DNA of 64,000 nucleotides from Protula sp. h YS-2021 (lineage: Eukaryota; Annelida; Polychaeta; Sabellida; Serpulidae), in contig OX457028.1 in NCBI GenBank assembly GCA_949752745.1, forward strand, positions 20,382,352 to 20,446,351, written 5' to 3'. Of the stretch, positions 33,304-46,007 are shown piece by piece. Below the pieces are notes generated by a model. The model was given only the letters and a program-made list of their open reading frames with translations. It was not told the origin of the DNA and ran no database searches. Position numbers and translations under genes: made by a program. Numbering within the stretch: position 1 is the first letter of the stretch; the number at the start of each line of letters is the position of its first letter.

Positions 33304-33655
33304 CTATGTCGGTATTGATACATGTTGTTTCAATTCAAACAAGTCGGTGATTTCTAGCAATTTTTTAGCAAAGCTATCCGACTGGTTATCAACGTGAATG
33401 TTGAAGTCGCCCATTAATATAATGCGATCTGCGGTGACCGTGACGTTTTCTAGAAGATCGGTAAAATCGTCTAAAAAGTTCGGCATCTGTGACTGTGGCG
33501 GTCTATAGATAATTAAAATGAGTGTTCGATCGGGTTTTGTAGGTAAATAGACGCTACATGCTTCGAATGATTCGTGTTGTTGAATATCGTTTGGAACAGG
33601 TTTCATGGATGATTTGGTGACTATAGCAACTAAAAACCACAGTAGTAGGACTCCT
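33304..33655 (-). pseudogene. LINE AP-type endonuclease, C-terminal part
   Basis: The 100-codon frame from 33606, extended in frame to about 33655, reads RTLILIIYRPPQSQM and RIILMGDFNIHVDN. The YRPP and GDFN motifs are those of AP-like endonucleases of LINEs. The N-terminal half with the catalytic glutamate is missing, consistent with 5' truncation. Confidence 0.85.
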
Positions 33656-34784
<1,129 letters not shown>

Positions 34785-35690
34785 GGCAAAAAAGCGGCCA
34801 AATCTAGATTTTGCCTTGCCGGCGGCAAAATATGGCAATTGCCGGAAAAATCTGGCCAAATCTAGTCAAATCTGGCAAATTCTGGCATAATTTGAAATCA
34901 TCAATTATCGCAAAGTTTTTTATAATTGGGAAAACGGAGCTTCTAGCTTTGATATGTATAATAAAAAAGTATTCAGTTGAACTTCTGATTACTAAACATT
35001 AAAACACTGTATTCAACCAGAGATTAAGAATGCTCGAGGGGATTAATTTGTCGTGAAGCCACATACAAAGAGATTATCGCCAGGTTTTTATAATTAGGGG
35101 AACGGAGTTTCTAACTTTTATCGCTATAATAAAATGGTGTTTAGTTAATCTTATGATTATTAAACGTCAAAACACTGTATGAAACCGGAGATTAAGAATG
35201 CTCGAGGTGATTAATTTGTCGTGAAGCCACATACAAAGAGATGTAATTACCGGAGATGCAACTATTCTAAATTACTACTCAAATTTATTACTCCGAACTA
35301 CTACTCCAAAGCACTCATGAGTAAATCGACAGGGTGGTATATAACGTGCATCATCTGCAGAGACATTCATTGTAGAATTACGGATTAGACTTTTTAACCA
35401 AAACTTCCCCTTTTTATGTACTTAAATACTTTACTATGTGCTATTAAATTTATAGGAAAGTGCATTATTTATGTAAATAAACGCGTGCTTGGGTGAATAA
35501 AACTAGATTTACTACATTTCAAGAAAAATAAATATTAAAATTAAATGAAGAAAAAAAATTGTTAAAAAAAATTGGGCGAAAAAACCAGATTATGCCAGAT
35601 TTGGCCAGATTGAGCCACCTTAAGAGATTTTGCCTCGTTGGCAATTGCCGGGCAAATCTGGCCGGCCAAATCTGGCCGCTAATACGATCA
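34785..35690. mobile_element. Inverted-repeat element with GCGGCCAAATCT-type ends
   Basis: The left end has GCGGCCAAATCTAGATTTTG, a GGCAATTGCCGG core and repeated AATCTGGC words. The right end has the reverse: GGCAATTGCCGGGCAAATC and TCTGGCCGGCCAAATCTGG. The interior has a 169-bp tandem duplication (34904-35072 and 35073-35241) and no protein. CAGGGTTGGCAAA just left of the inverted repeat resembles hAT termini, but the other end lacks it. Target duplication not determined. Confidence 0.65.
34904..35241. repeat. 169-bp tandem duplication
   Basis: Two units starting ATTATCGC and ending CACATACAAAGAG, about 88% alike by eye. The last 50 bp, from GATTAAGAATGCTCGAGG, are nearly identical. Confidence 0.85.
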
Positions 35691-35799
35691 AACGTCGACT
35701 GCCCTTTATGTATTAAATCATGAAAGTATGTACCTCAATGGTTATTTAATTTACATGTGCTTAAAAACTCCAGAAGCAAAAATCACATCTCCTCATTTT

Positions 35800-36745
35800 G
35801 CAAAAACTATATCTTCCTTTTTTCAAATTTACCGTTTCATCGAAAGTACTTGAACGCATTGTGGCGGAACAAAAAGTGTCCACTGCAGCAAACACTCATT
35901 ATACAAAACGATGCAATCTGCCTATCGGAATGATTTCAGCATTGAAACAGCGCTGGCTAAAGTAGTGAATGACATACATCGTAGCATGGATAATCAAGAA
36001 GATTGCCATGTTAGATTTAAGTGCCGCTTTTGATACTGTCAATCACAGTTACATTCTGATTTTGAAATAAATGACTCAGCCCTGCAGTGGTTCTCATCGT
36101 ACTTACATGACCGCCACTAGTGCGTTTTAGTGGAAAATCACTATCGTTTCCGGTTCAACGTACGACTGGAGTCCCTCAGGGATCGGATCTAGGCCCATGG
36201 GAATACTCATTTTACACAAAAGAGCTTGGTACTATCATCTTCTTAATATTCTCTATCATTTCTTCGCCTACGAAAATCAAATGTATATATCAGTCAGTCC
36301 TAAACACATCAATTTACTATGGTCTACAAAACTAGAACAAGTGCAGTGCCTAAAGCGATCTTGAAATGCTTGTTTGAGAACCATAAAAAAATCAAAATAA
36401 AACTGAATTTAAAATTTTTGACACAGGACATCAATTGAAAAAGTTTCATTCGGCTCGATCTGTATTGGCGAAAATTAAAACTTTCCCTTGTGTCAAAAAT
36501 CTCGGCGTTTTTTTAGGATCAAGATCTGACGATGAGAAGTTATGGTTTACACCTTGTCAACATCTCGTACTTGTGGATTCGAAAGCTACGCTCTATTCGA
36601 AATACGATCATGTGAGCGATGCGCGCAAAGCCTTAATTTGCTACTTGTCAAACATAGAATAGATTATAAACTTGTACGGCTCGTGTATAAAGCCCCACAC
36701 TGTAACGAGCCTGGTTATTTCAGAGGTCTCCCACCTCTCAAATGT
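35800..36745 (+). pseudogene. Decayed LINE reverse transcriptase, same family as 30764-33655
   Basis: On the plus strand, broken frames give SKVLERIVAEQ, MLDLSAAFDTVNHSYIL, TTGVPQGSDLGPWEYSFYTK, ELGTIIFLIFSII and CVKNLGVFLGSRSDDEKL. The VPQGS-LGPW-Y--YT-ELG-II pattern matches the LINE at 31732-32337, and the two lie in opposite orientations 2.2 kb apart. Catalytic aspartates after the VPQGS motif are missing. Endonuclease and the 3' end are not seen. Confidence 0.75.
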
Positions 36746-37823
36746 TAAGTATGTTATCGCTATTCTCTACAGGGGCTCATTGTCCTAAGGTATCATCACA
36801 TGCCAAACATATAATCCAAGTGATATCATCAGATGATCAAAATTTCATCTATTGTCAAATATGTAGTTCAAGACAGAAATGGTATTTTTCCTCGATTTTG
36901 AAAATTCATCCATATTGTACGTGTTATACCCATTTCCTGAACCATCGCCATATGCGAATTATATGATAAAAATGTAACGTACACTAAAACTGCTGTAGTG
37001 ACAAACTTTCAAGGCTGGATAAAATGCGGTTCAGTAAAACGCGTTTAAGCGACCACCTTTCGGATTCTGATATAAAAGATGTTCAGTGAAATCTGTTTTA
37101 GCGAATCCTGGAAGTGCACACCTGCGGTTAACATAGTCAGTCTCACTGACATACTTGTTTAGTTTTGAATTATTGGCAATGCATTATGGTTATGTTTGCA
37201 GAAATTAATCTTTTATTTCAATAATAAGAAAAAAGGAAACTGGTTATTGGGGAATTATGGGTTTAGTCGGGGAGACATTTGTTTTTGTTCACAAAAACAG
37301 AGAAACTAAGTAAGTGTCGAGGTGAAAGTGTGTAATAAAAACCTGTACTGTTATGTTTTGTGTGCACTGATCGATGTGGTTTGTTAAGGTTCTGATCATT
37401 CCAACCTCATGAAGACCAAGCGCAGCCGAAGCGAGGGTACCCACACACCTCACTCCTCTAGCTTACTGAAGGGCTTGCTTCTGTTGGTAAGACATAGAAA
37501 TTTAGAGGCCGCATAGGTAGTTAAACCGTCTTTGTTTTGCATGGCTAAATAACTTCTAACATTTCTTTAAAAAGCCACTTGAAAACGTTGCACTATTTGT
37601 GCTGGAGTTAAACCTGGTCTTATTGAAGTTGTTCAGCTGCAGTTTCAGATTTTTTTTGATAGATTCTGATCATTTCGGCTTGATGGAACCCAGGATATAC
37701 GCTGATGAACATTTCCGCTTGGTGGAACCCAGGATAGATGTTGATGAACACGAAAAGCAGTTCGTCAGAAAGCAGTATTAACATTTCAGCAATGTTTAAT
37801 GCATTGACATTGTAATTCTTTAT
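36746..37823. other. Spacer with a 39-bp tandem pair
   Basis: No gene recognised. At 37671-37748 a 39-bp unit (CATTTCGGCTTGATGGAACC...) occurs twice. Being 13 codons long, it reads as two HFxLxEPRIxxDE units in one frame. The surrounding frame has no recognisable family. Confidence 0.5.
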
Positions 37824-38290
37824 TATCCTCCACCGTCCTAGCGGAGACGGTTGATATAGAAACGCCTCATGTCCGTCCGTCCGTCTGTCCGTCCGTTAGT
37901 CTGTCCCTCCTTGTCCGTTATTTTTTTTGTCTAGGCCATATCAACCGTTGGTTGCAGGCATGCCATACCTTGCGGAATGAAATAACATATAATGTACTTT
38001 TGCAACGTCAGTTTAATTTTTGATTTCATCGAAAAATGTCCAAGGTATGGACTTTTGAAATGTTTGGACTTCGTTTTCTGAGGGTACCATGTTTAGGCCA
38101 TATATCCGTAACCATTGATCGCAGGCATACCATACCTCGAGGAATAAAAGAATATATCAAATAATTTTGCAACGCTAGGTTATTTTTTAATCTCTTTAAA
38201 AAATGTATTTTTTGTAATTTTTTGAAAATTTAGACTTTGTCGTTTTTCAGATCAAGTTTTTCCAGGCTTTTTCTTTGTTACTATTCATCG
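37824..38290 (+). repeat. Tandem-repeat module R-like, locus with GTCCGTCC header
   Basis: Starts with TTATTATCCTCCACCGTCC, then CATGTCCGTCCGTCCGTCTG, then two ~163-bp units beginning AGGCCATAT (37933 and 38096), each with GCAGGCATGCCATACCT-like and TTTTGCAACG sequences. Layout parallels 47160-47700. Confidence 0.6.
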
Positions 38291-38875
38291 TAGACCAATA
38301 AATAGATATTTTTACTTCTATATAAAGGACTGAAAGGATTTCCGACTGAATTTTATTTAGTTATGAACTAGTTATTCAGAAATGTTTGAAAATTTGAAAA
38401 AGTATGTATCAGGAAATGTTTCAAAACATTTATAGTAATTCTGTCAGGTTAAAGCCATAATAAACACCAAATGAAATGGTAAAAACAGCTTTGCATCTTA
38501 TTGAAATATGATGTCGTTGGTGGAATGAACACAAGCTAGAATTTGCGGAACAAAACGAAATTAATCCTGAGACATTGTAAAATATTTAGTAATAAAATCA
38601 AAATTTTAACCAACTGTCCGCCGTATTTTCAATCACAGTGCTAGTACATGTTATGTTGCCCTGACACCATGTGGGCACCGTCACTGGTCTGTCTTGTTTT
38701 TAATAACCAATTACGTCTGGTGTTGAGTACGAATCGATACCTAGACTAATGCTAGCTTTAAAATATGCCTGAAAATAAACATTGTCGACCCAAAAGAAAC
38801 TGTCTAGCTTTTGTTTTCCTCAGTTTTGCATGTTGAAACGCAACTGCCCTTTATTCCAAGATATGTGTCCAAGTA

Positions 38876-39990
38876 CAGTGCATATTCGATAACACAAAGC
38901 TCGCGAGATCAAGGAAAATGGTTCGAGTTATCGGACATTCGAGTTATCGAATAATTAAAATGTCACCTACCATATAAGACATCAATAATGCACACATACA
39001 CTTTTGAAATATTTATTGATTCAAACGTTGCTAATGCATGAAAGACTTCCAAATGAAGAGTCATATACATATAACTAAATATAAATAGTCTTATATCCAC
39101 TAGTTTTACTATCTATAGTCTGCTCCATTAAGCGCTCTTTTCGTACTGGGTTGAAAAAGTCCGTCACGCTTTTTTGAGCCGCGCAAGAGCTTCGGTGGTT
39201 TAATTCGCGATATACCCTTCTGAACACAATACTGTGACGCTTTTGAAGTTTTGAATCCAACGTTATGAACACTCAAAACCTGTGAATTCAAGCGATTTAG
39301 CAAGTTCGAGAGATTTCGTTTTTAGCTCAAGTCCAGGTATTGATAAATTTTGAGCAAGTACATTGATGAACCATTTGTAAAGAGCAGTGTCAAGATTTGT
39401 GTGCTGCGCAGTTTTTAAACGATTGCGATTTGGTTCAAAACTGGAATTTAAATTATCCATCTTTGATTGACTACAGATTTTTAATCTAGTCGAAAAAGTG
39501 GTCAATGGAACGTCAAGTTCTGCAGCAATTTTGGATTTTTTAACCATTTTAACTGCTAAAACAGCTCTGTATTTCACTTCAATTTTGTGTGTGACAAGTT
39601 TCTGTTTTGGTGTTTTGAGCTAGCCATTATTTTTATAACAGAACCACAACATTAAAATCCACAATTTTTTTTAATTTCAACTGGAACAGAACAAATGCAA
39701 TATGAATTGATACCTTTATAAGTGCTACTCAGTAATTAACCTTATTTCTATAATGGCCAGCCAGCCAAGCCCATAAAGGATCAATTAGATTGCTACACCA
39801 AACAAAGCCCAATTCATAAGACACACTATGATCCGACTAGTAGGCCCAAAACTGCCATTAGCTGCAGCCAGTAATGGGGTTTGTATACACAACGCTAAAT
39901 GTTTTCTAAACAACTGGCGTTTGCTGTCGCTATCTCTATGTATTCAAATTTTATGAGCCCCAAATTAGGTTCGAGTTAACAAATAGAAAT
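38876..39990 (-). mobile_element. Tigger/pogo-like DNA transposon remnant
   Basis: The right end at 38876 reads TACAGTGCATATTCGATAAC and holds CGAGTTATCG repeats. The probable left end is near 39970-39990 (GGTTCGAGTTAACAAATAG). Between them lies only the N-terminal part of a transposase, so the element is internally deleted. Left limit uncertain. Confidence 0.6.
39075..39640 (-). pseudogene. Tigger/pogo transposase, DNA-binding part
   Basis: Minus-strand frames give KIEVKYRAVLAVKMVKKSKI, then AAELDVPLTTFSTRLK (psq-type helix-turn-helix), then ALYKWFINVLAQNLSIPG and ELAKSLEF (CENP-B-type HTH), and, after a frameshift, KLQKRHSIVFRRVYREL, the end of the DNA-binding domain. The DDE catalytic domain is missing. 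The protein would bind the terminal repeats. The first ~20 codons are also present at about 46010-46070 within the duplicated segment. Confidence 0.75.
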
Positions 39991-40427
39991 TGTATAATAA
40001 TGTAACATTTGAAATAATGATATTGGGCATTGTGAGCGTTGGTCAATATCAGCTTTTATACACCACATTGGTTCTTCTGTTAGTGGTCCAGAATTGTAAA
40101 GTCTATAGCACAGTAGTGAAACTTTGAATCACAAAAAACTATAATGCTATTCAGTATTCAGTACTAATCGTCTACTATAGGTATTTCTCAAAAGAAAAAT
40201 GTATCCCATTATTTTTATGCTGCAGCAATCAATTCAGTTTGGTCTTCTAGTTACTTCTGATCATTTTGGGATGATAGGTATGTTAAGGCAAAACGTTGTT
40301 TCACAGATCATCAAGTGATAGAATGGTATTTTTTCAAGAGTCTGTGATGTTGTTTGGGCAATGACACTTAGGTCTGGAGTACATTTTCTTCTGACCTGAT
40401 GCCTTTCTAAATGGTCATATCAATTTA
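39545..40427. repeat. Family III duplicated segment, copy 1
   Basis: Aligns with 46008-46942 (CTGCTAAAACAGCTCTGTAT, TTTTATGAGCCCCAAATTAG, AAACGTTGTTTCACAGATC). It includes the transposase start and left end of the Tigger relic plus about 430 bp of flank. Copy 2 has an extra ~50 bp at 46272-46322. Confidence 0.85.
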
Positions 40428-40619
40428 AAAAAAATATTATGCAAAAATATTATCGACACAAGTTAAATAAACATGAGCACTGGTCCGCATGAGTTGCATG
40501 AGCTTCGAAACATTGACTCCCTGTGCAGTTATTAATGAAGCTCTACGCTCTGCACACTACTCTACAGACTACTAAAATCTTCCCTCTTTCCCCCCTTTCC
40601 TCCTTTTGTCCCCTTACAG

Positions 40620-41070
40620 AAGGCGCATGTTCCCCTGCCTGTGGTAAATCTGTGTATGTATTTATCGGGTCAGTTGCTATGTTAATTATTTATCTTGCTC
40701 TGCTATCTCGTCTTTTGAAGCCCATTTTTTTAGGGAAATTCCCTTGCTCCTGCACGCTGGAATTGGTCTGATCGCTTTTCGTAAGCTGGGACATGTTTTC
40801 ATGTTTATTGTCAGAATTAAACATCAATTCCGGATCAGTATCAACACCGCATTTCTATTTATGTGTCCTCAGCCGACAGGCTTTGGCAAGCTGTGTATTG
40901 CCGCATTTTTGGCACTCTGCATACACTTTCTTGTCCTTGATCACTTAGACAAAGTGCTGCCATATAGAATCCTTGGGCCTGCCGCCTTTGAACATGCTGG
41001 ATTGTATGAATGTATGAACCTGATTTTGAATAAATTTTGCCCCCTTATATATTCTGATTTCTTGAGTTAA
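40620..41070 (+). pseudogene. Possible exon remnant of an organic-anion-transporter-like membrane protein
   Basis: A very good acceptor (CTTTCCTCCTTTTGTCCCCTTACAG-type tract ending at 40619) precedes EGACSPACGKSVYVFIGSVA, a cysteine pair followed by a hydrophobic segment. Further hydrophobic segments occur in a second frame (GIGLIAFRKLGHVFMFIV, LCIAAFLALCIHFLVL) after a frameshift around 40740. A C...C motif before a transmembrane helix and a GxxxxxFRxLG segment are seen in the OATP/SLCO family, but the match is weak. It may be a pseudogene exon, or unrelated. Confidence 0.3.
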
Positions 41071-41255
41071 GTAAAATTGATTTACTCAGACGAAACTGTT
41101 GAGTTACTCATTTAAAGTCATTCCACTGGCTGTCTGTTGAGTAAACAAAAAAATTTCTGTAATTTATCATTGGCCAGTTTATGTGTGGATTCGTGCTTCC
41201 TTTGTTTTCTTAACATGAAAGAAAAAGCTGTGGATTCGTGTCCCTTGCAAAATTG

Positions 41256-42013
41256 CGGGTGTAGGATATTTGACCAACAGTAATTTGACCAACCGCGATT
41301 TGACTAACCTCTTAATGAAAAAAACGGACGTTTGACCAACTTCATAATTCATTGTTTTTCGTACCACTTATCAGTAAAACATTAGCAATCACAAATGTTC
41401 CGACCAAAGCAGCATTTAAACAGTTATGACACTGCAAGTAAAAGTACTGTCCAACACGTTTTCACCAAATATTTGCCCTTTTTCACTTGTTTCACACACC
41501 TGTGACCACACAAACACAGTTTTAGACCACCACGATTGGTTATCAACATTTCCACCTCGGCAATTGTTGCAGTTGAAAATGAAGTTCAGTTGATCTTGTC
41601 AAAATAGCAGACAAATTTGGTTTAATTTCTGGTTGAGAAATCCCGGTATTTATACTTAAACCACGCAAAAAACACGTTCCTGAGATGACACTAAAGCTTC
41701 CACCAAGTCTGGGTTTGCTTGTTTTACGTCTTGCATAACGCCGGATTACAGAGATTAACGGGGCACGTAGAACTCAACCTTATGACACTCAATGACAGAC
41801 AGGGGATTAGCACAACATCTCTTTGATGCGAATGAGCACTTCTTTGAAATTACTTTTTCTTAGGAAACCTCGAACTCCTAGATTTATAAGGCTATATATA
41901 TGTAAAACTGAAAGTTTTTCAAATGTCAGTTTTTTCATTGAGCCGTTGTTCAAATTGCAGTTGGTCAAATTCCGGTTGGTCAAATTGCGGTTGGTCAAAT
42001 TTTATGTACCCCC
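41256..42013. mobile_element. Second foldback-like element with tandem-subrepeat ends
   Basis: The left arm reads GTAGGATATTTGACCAACAG, then ATTTGACCAACCGCG and ATTTGACTAACC units. The right arm is the reverse complement series GGTTGGTCAAATTGC, GGTTGGTCAAATTTT, followed by C- and A-runs. Units are 15-16 bp. The interior is non-coding. Architecture matches the 1581-2403 element though the unit sequence differs. Edges are approximate and a target duplication was not found. Confidence 0.65.
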
Positions 42014-42639
42014 CCCCCCAAAAAAAAATACACATGTTTCCGGAGAACATAAACACCGAAAAACCCATTTTTAAAAGCTTTTAAATGTAGTATAATTCAG
42101 CACAATCTTTCATTAATAAGAAATACAAAATCCTGCGTGTTTTGAAAATGTGGAAAAAACAGATGGATTACAGAATAGCTCAAAACCATCTGTTGTTACG
42201 TTGGCAGCAGTAGGCCGTGTCAAAGGTAATATCTGAAACAGGTTGCTAGAGAGATTTGGCACTTTGCAATTATTTATATGGAAGTTATTACTTATGCCCA
42301 AGAAATTATATTTCTCACAAAGCGCATCAATCACCGTCAATCAACTAGCGCTGGTGAAAAAGGGTTATTCATGGAGGGAACTGGAGGGGACAGCGACATG
42401 CAGTCTATATGTCAAGTACAAAATACCACACTCCACTCTGCACATAGCAAATTGTTGCGCGTCCCTGTTTTTTTCACCGATAACGAGGCTGACAGCCAAA
42501 CTAATCCCCACTGACATCACAACATCCCATATGCCTTTGGAAATGTTGTGCTTTGTTACGAAAAAGTGTCATATTACCATTGCTTTCACAGCATAATAAG
42601 AAGTCCTGATTCAATCCATTTAATTAGGATAACTTTCTA

Positions 42640-43540
42640 CATCCTTTCGGAGCGGATGACCTATGAAATCGTGCCAAAGTCTTTTCGCAAAGTGCCATGC
42701 CTTTGCCACTTTCATCACAATTCTAACAGTTTTGCAATTTTAAATTTCGACAAAAGGTACATTTTATATATTAAAAAGGTTATTTTAAAAACAGATAATT
42801 TTTATTATCTGTTTTATCCGTGTGTGAAATTTTTCAACAAATTAGAGAAATAATTTTGAGACAGTCTTGATGACATTGCCAATTACCATATCAGTCATAT
42901 CAAAATGCGAAGTTTTACTTAATTTCAAAATAGTGTCATATTGACAATTTTTCACGAATCCTAACAAAGGTATGACGTAGCACTTGCAATATGTCCTTTA
43001 TCCGTATGTGAGATTTTCAATAATCGAAAAAATAATTTATTTCGTCATTAGTTCATAAATCCAAAATCAGATACGACGCGGCACACCTTCCATAATTGTT
43101 TTATCCTTGTGTAAAATTTCCAAGCAATCTGACCTATAATTTCCGAGAAATAACTGGGACACGACGCTGTATTATGCGGATAAAGTAACATAACTCTAAA
43201 TTTTTCCAAAATTTCAAAATACTGTTGTTTTGACAATTTTTCATGAATTGGAATAAAAAACACGCCATTGCACACCTTCAATATGTGCTCTATTCGTGTC
43301 AGCATTCAAAACAATACAATTTAACAGTTTTGCGGATCTAGCCTAAATACGACGTTGAAAAAAACGCTTTGAATGATAAAAAATGCTGTGATTCTATCAA
43401 TTTTAAAAAATTCGACGTTGCGCACCTTCAATAGTTCTCTATCCGTGAGTGGGATTTCAAAACAATCCGACTGTAGTTTCGGAGATATAGCCCGGAGTTG
43501 CATCCGTTACACGTCGGATAATAAAAATCCAGTTTCACAC
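42640..43540 (+). repeat. Tandem-repeat module R, locus 2
   Basis: Units with GCACACC-like cores near 42975, 43075, 43262 and 43411. It ends with GTCGGATAATAAAAATCC. Colinear with locus 1. Confidence 0.7.
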
Positions 43541-45510
43541 ACCTCATTACTTTTTTTACCAAAAGATAAATAAGGATTTAAGACTACAATTAGTAACTAT
43601 GATTTTTTTAAATTGTGTACAAAAATGTAAGTTTTAATGTTCGTAAGGATGCATTTTGATTAACTGTTGTCCTACAACGGTGGTCGTTACAGTCAGGCTT
43701 TACTGTATGTTGTTTTTACCCGGATCTGGAAGATTGTCGATAAAGTTGGGTTTTTCTGTAGGTTTTGTTTACATGGACCTGGAAGGTGGTCATTAAATGA
43801 CAGTTTTTAATGTAGGTCTGTTTACTGTTTACTAAGCTGGTCATCATATACCGGATTTACTGCTGCCTTAAAACTGTGTACTTGAAACAGACGTGGGAAG
43901 CTGAAAGACAGGTGCGTCTTCATCACTGTCTTTGCTTTCTAACTTCCTTAAGTATGTGGCAGCTTCCCTACAACCACTGCGCATTGTTTAATCAAGAAAC
44001 CGGAAGGGGTTCTAAAAACATACTTGCGATTGAGCAAAGAAATGTCCCAAACTCTTAAAGAAAAACTAGCCCATAATTCACCTTCCTCCATACAAGAAGA
44101 GTTCTACATTTTTTTGCAATTTTCAGTATTTTTCTCTACCAGGTTTGAAGAAGAGATACCGTCACTTCTGTAGGCAAATATCATAGCCATTATCAGTCAG
44201 ATACATGACCACAAGACGCGTTTTCCCTTAATTTAATCACATAGTCAGATTTATAAAAGTATACTTGCACTATTTCACTAGGAGTATCTCACAATGCATA
44301 GCGACGCCGATGTCCTTTTTTTCAAATCTTGCCATTACACTCCACGACGCTTGTCTGATATTTTAAGGTTCTGTAAAGAGGTGCCATAAGCCAATTTAAA
44401 CTTTGGGCGTTCCCTAAAAAACGTGCAAAAATTCTGTTTCGAATAAAAAATAACCGGGTAGAAAATTAAAGAAATGATAGAGATTTCACTGAAATGTCAA
44501 ATTTCTCTTGCATCAAAGAACAACCGGGTTTACTAACAACTCACATGCTATTTTTAAAATTATTAAAAGTTTTTAACAAATAGTTTCAATTTCTTTGATG
44601 TTTCGAGAGTGAGCATTTTCTGCTATATTTCTTCTATATTTTTCTATCATTTCTTTCATTTTTCACCCGATTCCCTCGCCATCGAAACTCAAAATTCTTG
44701 CGCATTCCCTTTCTGACCTAGGAAGACAGAAAGGGTCCACTGGGACTATCATTCTGGCCAAAAAAACAAAGCTGATCAGTTTGAAACTCCAAGAAGTGTG
44801 CGCCGCTAAGTATAAATAATGAAGAGCTAACCTGGTGGTACTCGTAATCAATCTGGTCAGTTTTGCTAACTTTTTTCTCGAACAACACGATACTTCCTAC
44901 TTTATGTTACACACACTTTCGCGAGTGCTAAGGATATTCAAAAGTAAAATAAGTAAAGTACGAGTAGTTTTCGGTCTATCCACATTTAATTTCCCATTCA
45001 GCCATCCATCCTAATCTTTGGTCTGGGATTTATACCCAGGGGTTAAAAGAATATATAATATCGCCCATTTTCATTTAAAGGTGCACAGAATTAAACAAAA
45101 AAATTGGTGTTGGACACATATAATTTTATACCATTAAGCAGTATGTTTTAGTTGGTTTTGAATACTCTGAAAAAATGCCTCTTCCAGCCACATCAGTATC
45201 TGCTCGTTTTCGACTTTCGCCTGTGGTACTCATGAAACTCTTCCGGACACACAGAAGTTTAGCCAAATGGAGCCCCAAATTCAAATAAATCTCTATCGCT
45301 AGATTATTGAGATAATATATTTCGTTTTATTTGAAGGGCATACAAAAGACCCAAAATTTCTAGTTTGTAACTTAGCATGACATGGCACATCATGCATGTA
45401 ATGTAAAAATGCAGATAAAATAATTATTTCCTTCAAATGTCTATAACAAAAATCTATTCGTTTCTTGTATCTATAAACTCAAAGATGTTGATATTTGGTC
45501 AGTACATTGA

Positions 45511-45903
45511 TTGGTGGAGCAGATAATTCTATATTTGCAAAGACGTTCAGAATATGTGCCACCTGATTCCTTTATATATGTTCCTCTTCCTATCCAGCAA
45601 CATCAGATAATAAAAATTAAAAATATTTTCCTGAAGTTTGTTAAATATTTGCTAGATGGCTCTAACATAGTAAGCTATTTTTTTAAAGAATGTCTTCATC
45701 AGGTATCTATGACAAAAACAACCAGCAGGTGCTTGATCTGTTTTGCAGATTCTGTACCTCTTGCTTTCTGGCTCATTTTGATCTATGAACCATTGTTTCA
45801 TTTTGTCTCTGGCGCTTTGTTTGTTATTTTTCTTGCATGGCTCATGGACCTTTCAATTAATGCTTATTACATTCGGAATAATTTTCAGCCTAGCTTCTTG
45901 TAA
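45511..45903 (+). other. Family I open frame, copy 2 (longest version)
   Basis: A 130-codon frame. The first part (SEYVPPDSFIYVPLPIQQHQ, then FLKFVKYLLDGSN) is followed by a hydrophobic part (PLAFWLILIYEPLFHFVSG, ALFVIFLAWLMDL) that could span a membrane. GTAAGC at 45670 and TTTTGCAG ending at 45748 bracket a possible 79-nt intron whose removal would change the ending. It is preserved in outline in copies 1 and 3. No family recognised. Coding status uncertain. Confidence 0.3.
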
Positions 45904-46007
45904 AAATCCATATAAACCCAACATAGTCTTTGAGCAGAATCTTTTAATTTGACCGCATGTAGCAAATTATGTTTTCGGATCTGGAACCTGTCTGTTGTGG
46001 TGTTTTC

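Larger units (their letters stand above)
30764..33655 (-). mobile_element. 5'-truncated CR1/L2-like LINE
   Basis: Minus-strand non-LTR retrotransposon with endonuclease C-terminus, linker, reverse transcriptase and 3' tail. The 5' end is lost around 33655 inside the endonuclease. Frame breaks near 33300, 32300 and 31730 and a mutated catalytic motif make it inactive. A 5' truncation with an intact 3' tail is the usual result of incomplete target-primed reverse transcription. Confidence 0.85.
42063..45965 (+). repeat. Family I large repeat, copy 2
   Basis: Aligned with copy 1 (1447-9640). It lacks the foldback element at the 1581 position (about 42195), giving the empty site, and lacks the 6166-6688 and 6772-8507 sequences. 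It ends near 45995, where family III sequence begins. Confidence 0.8.
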
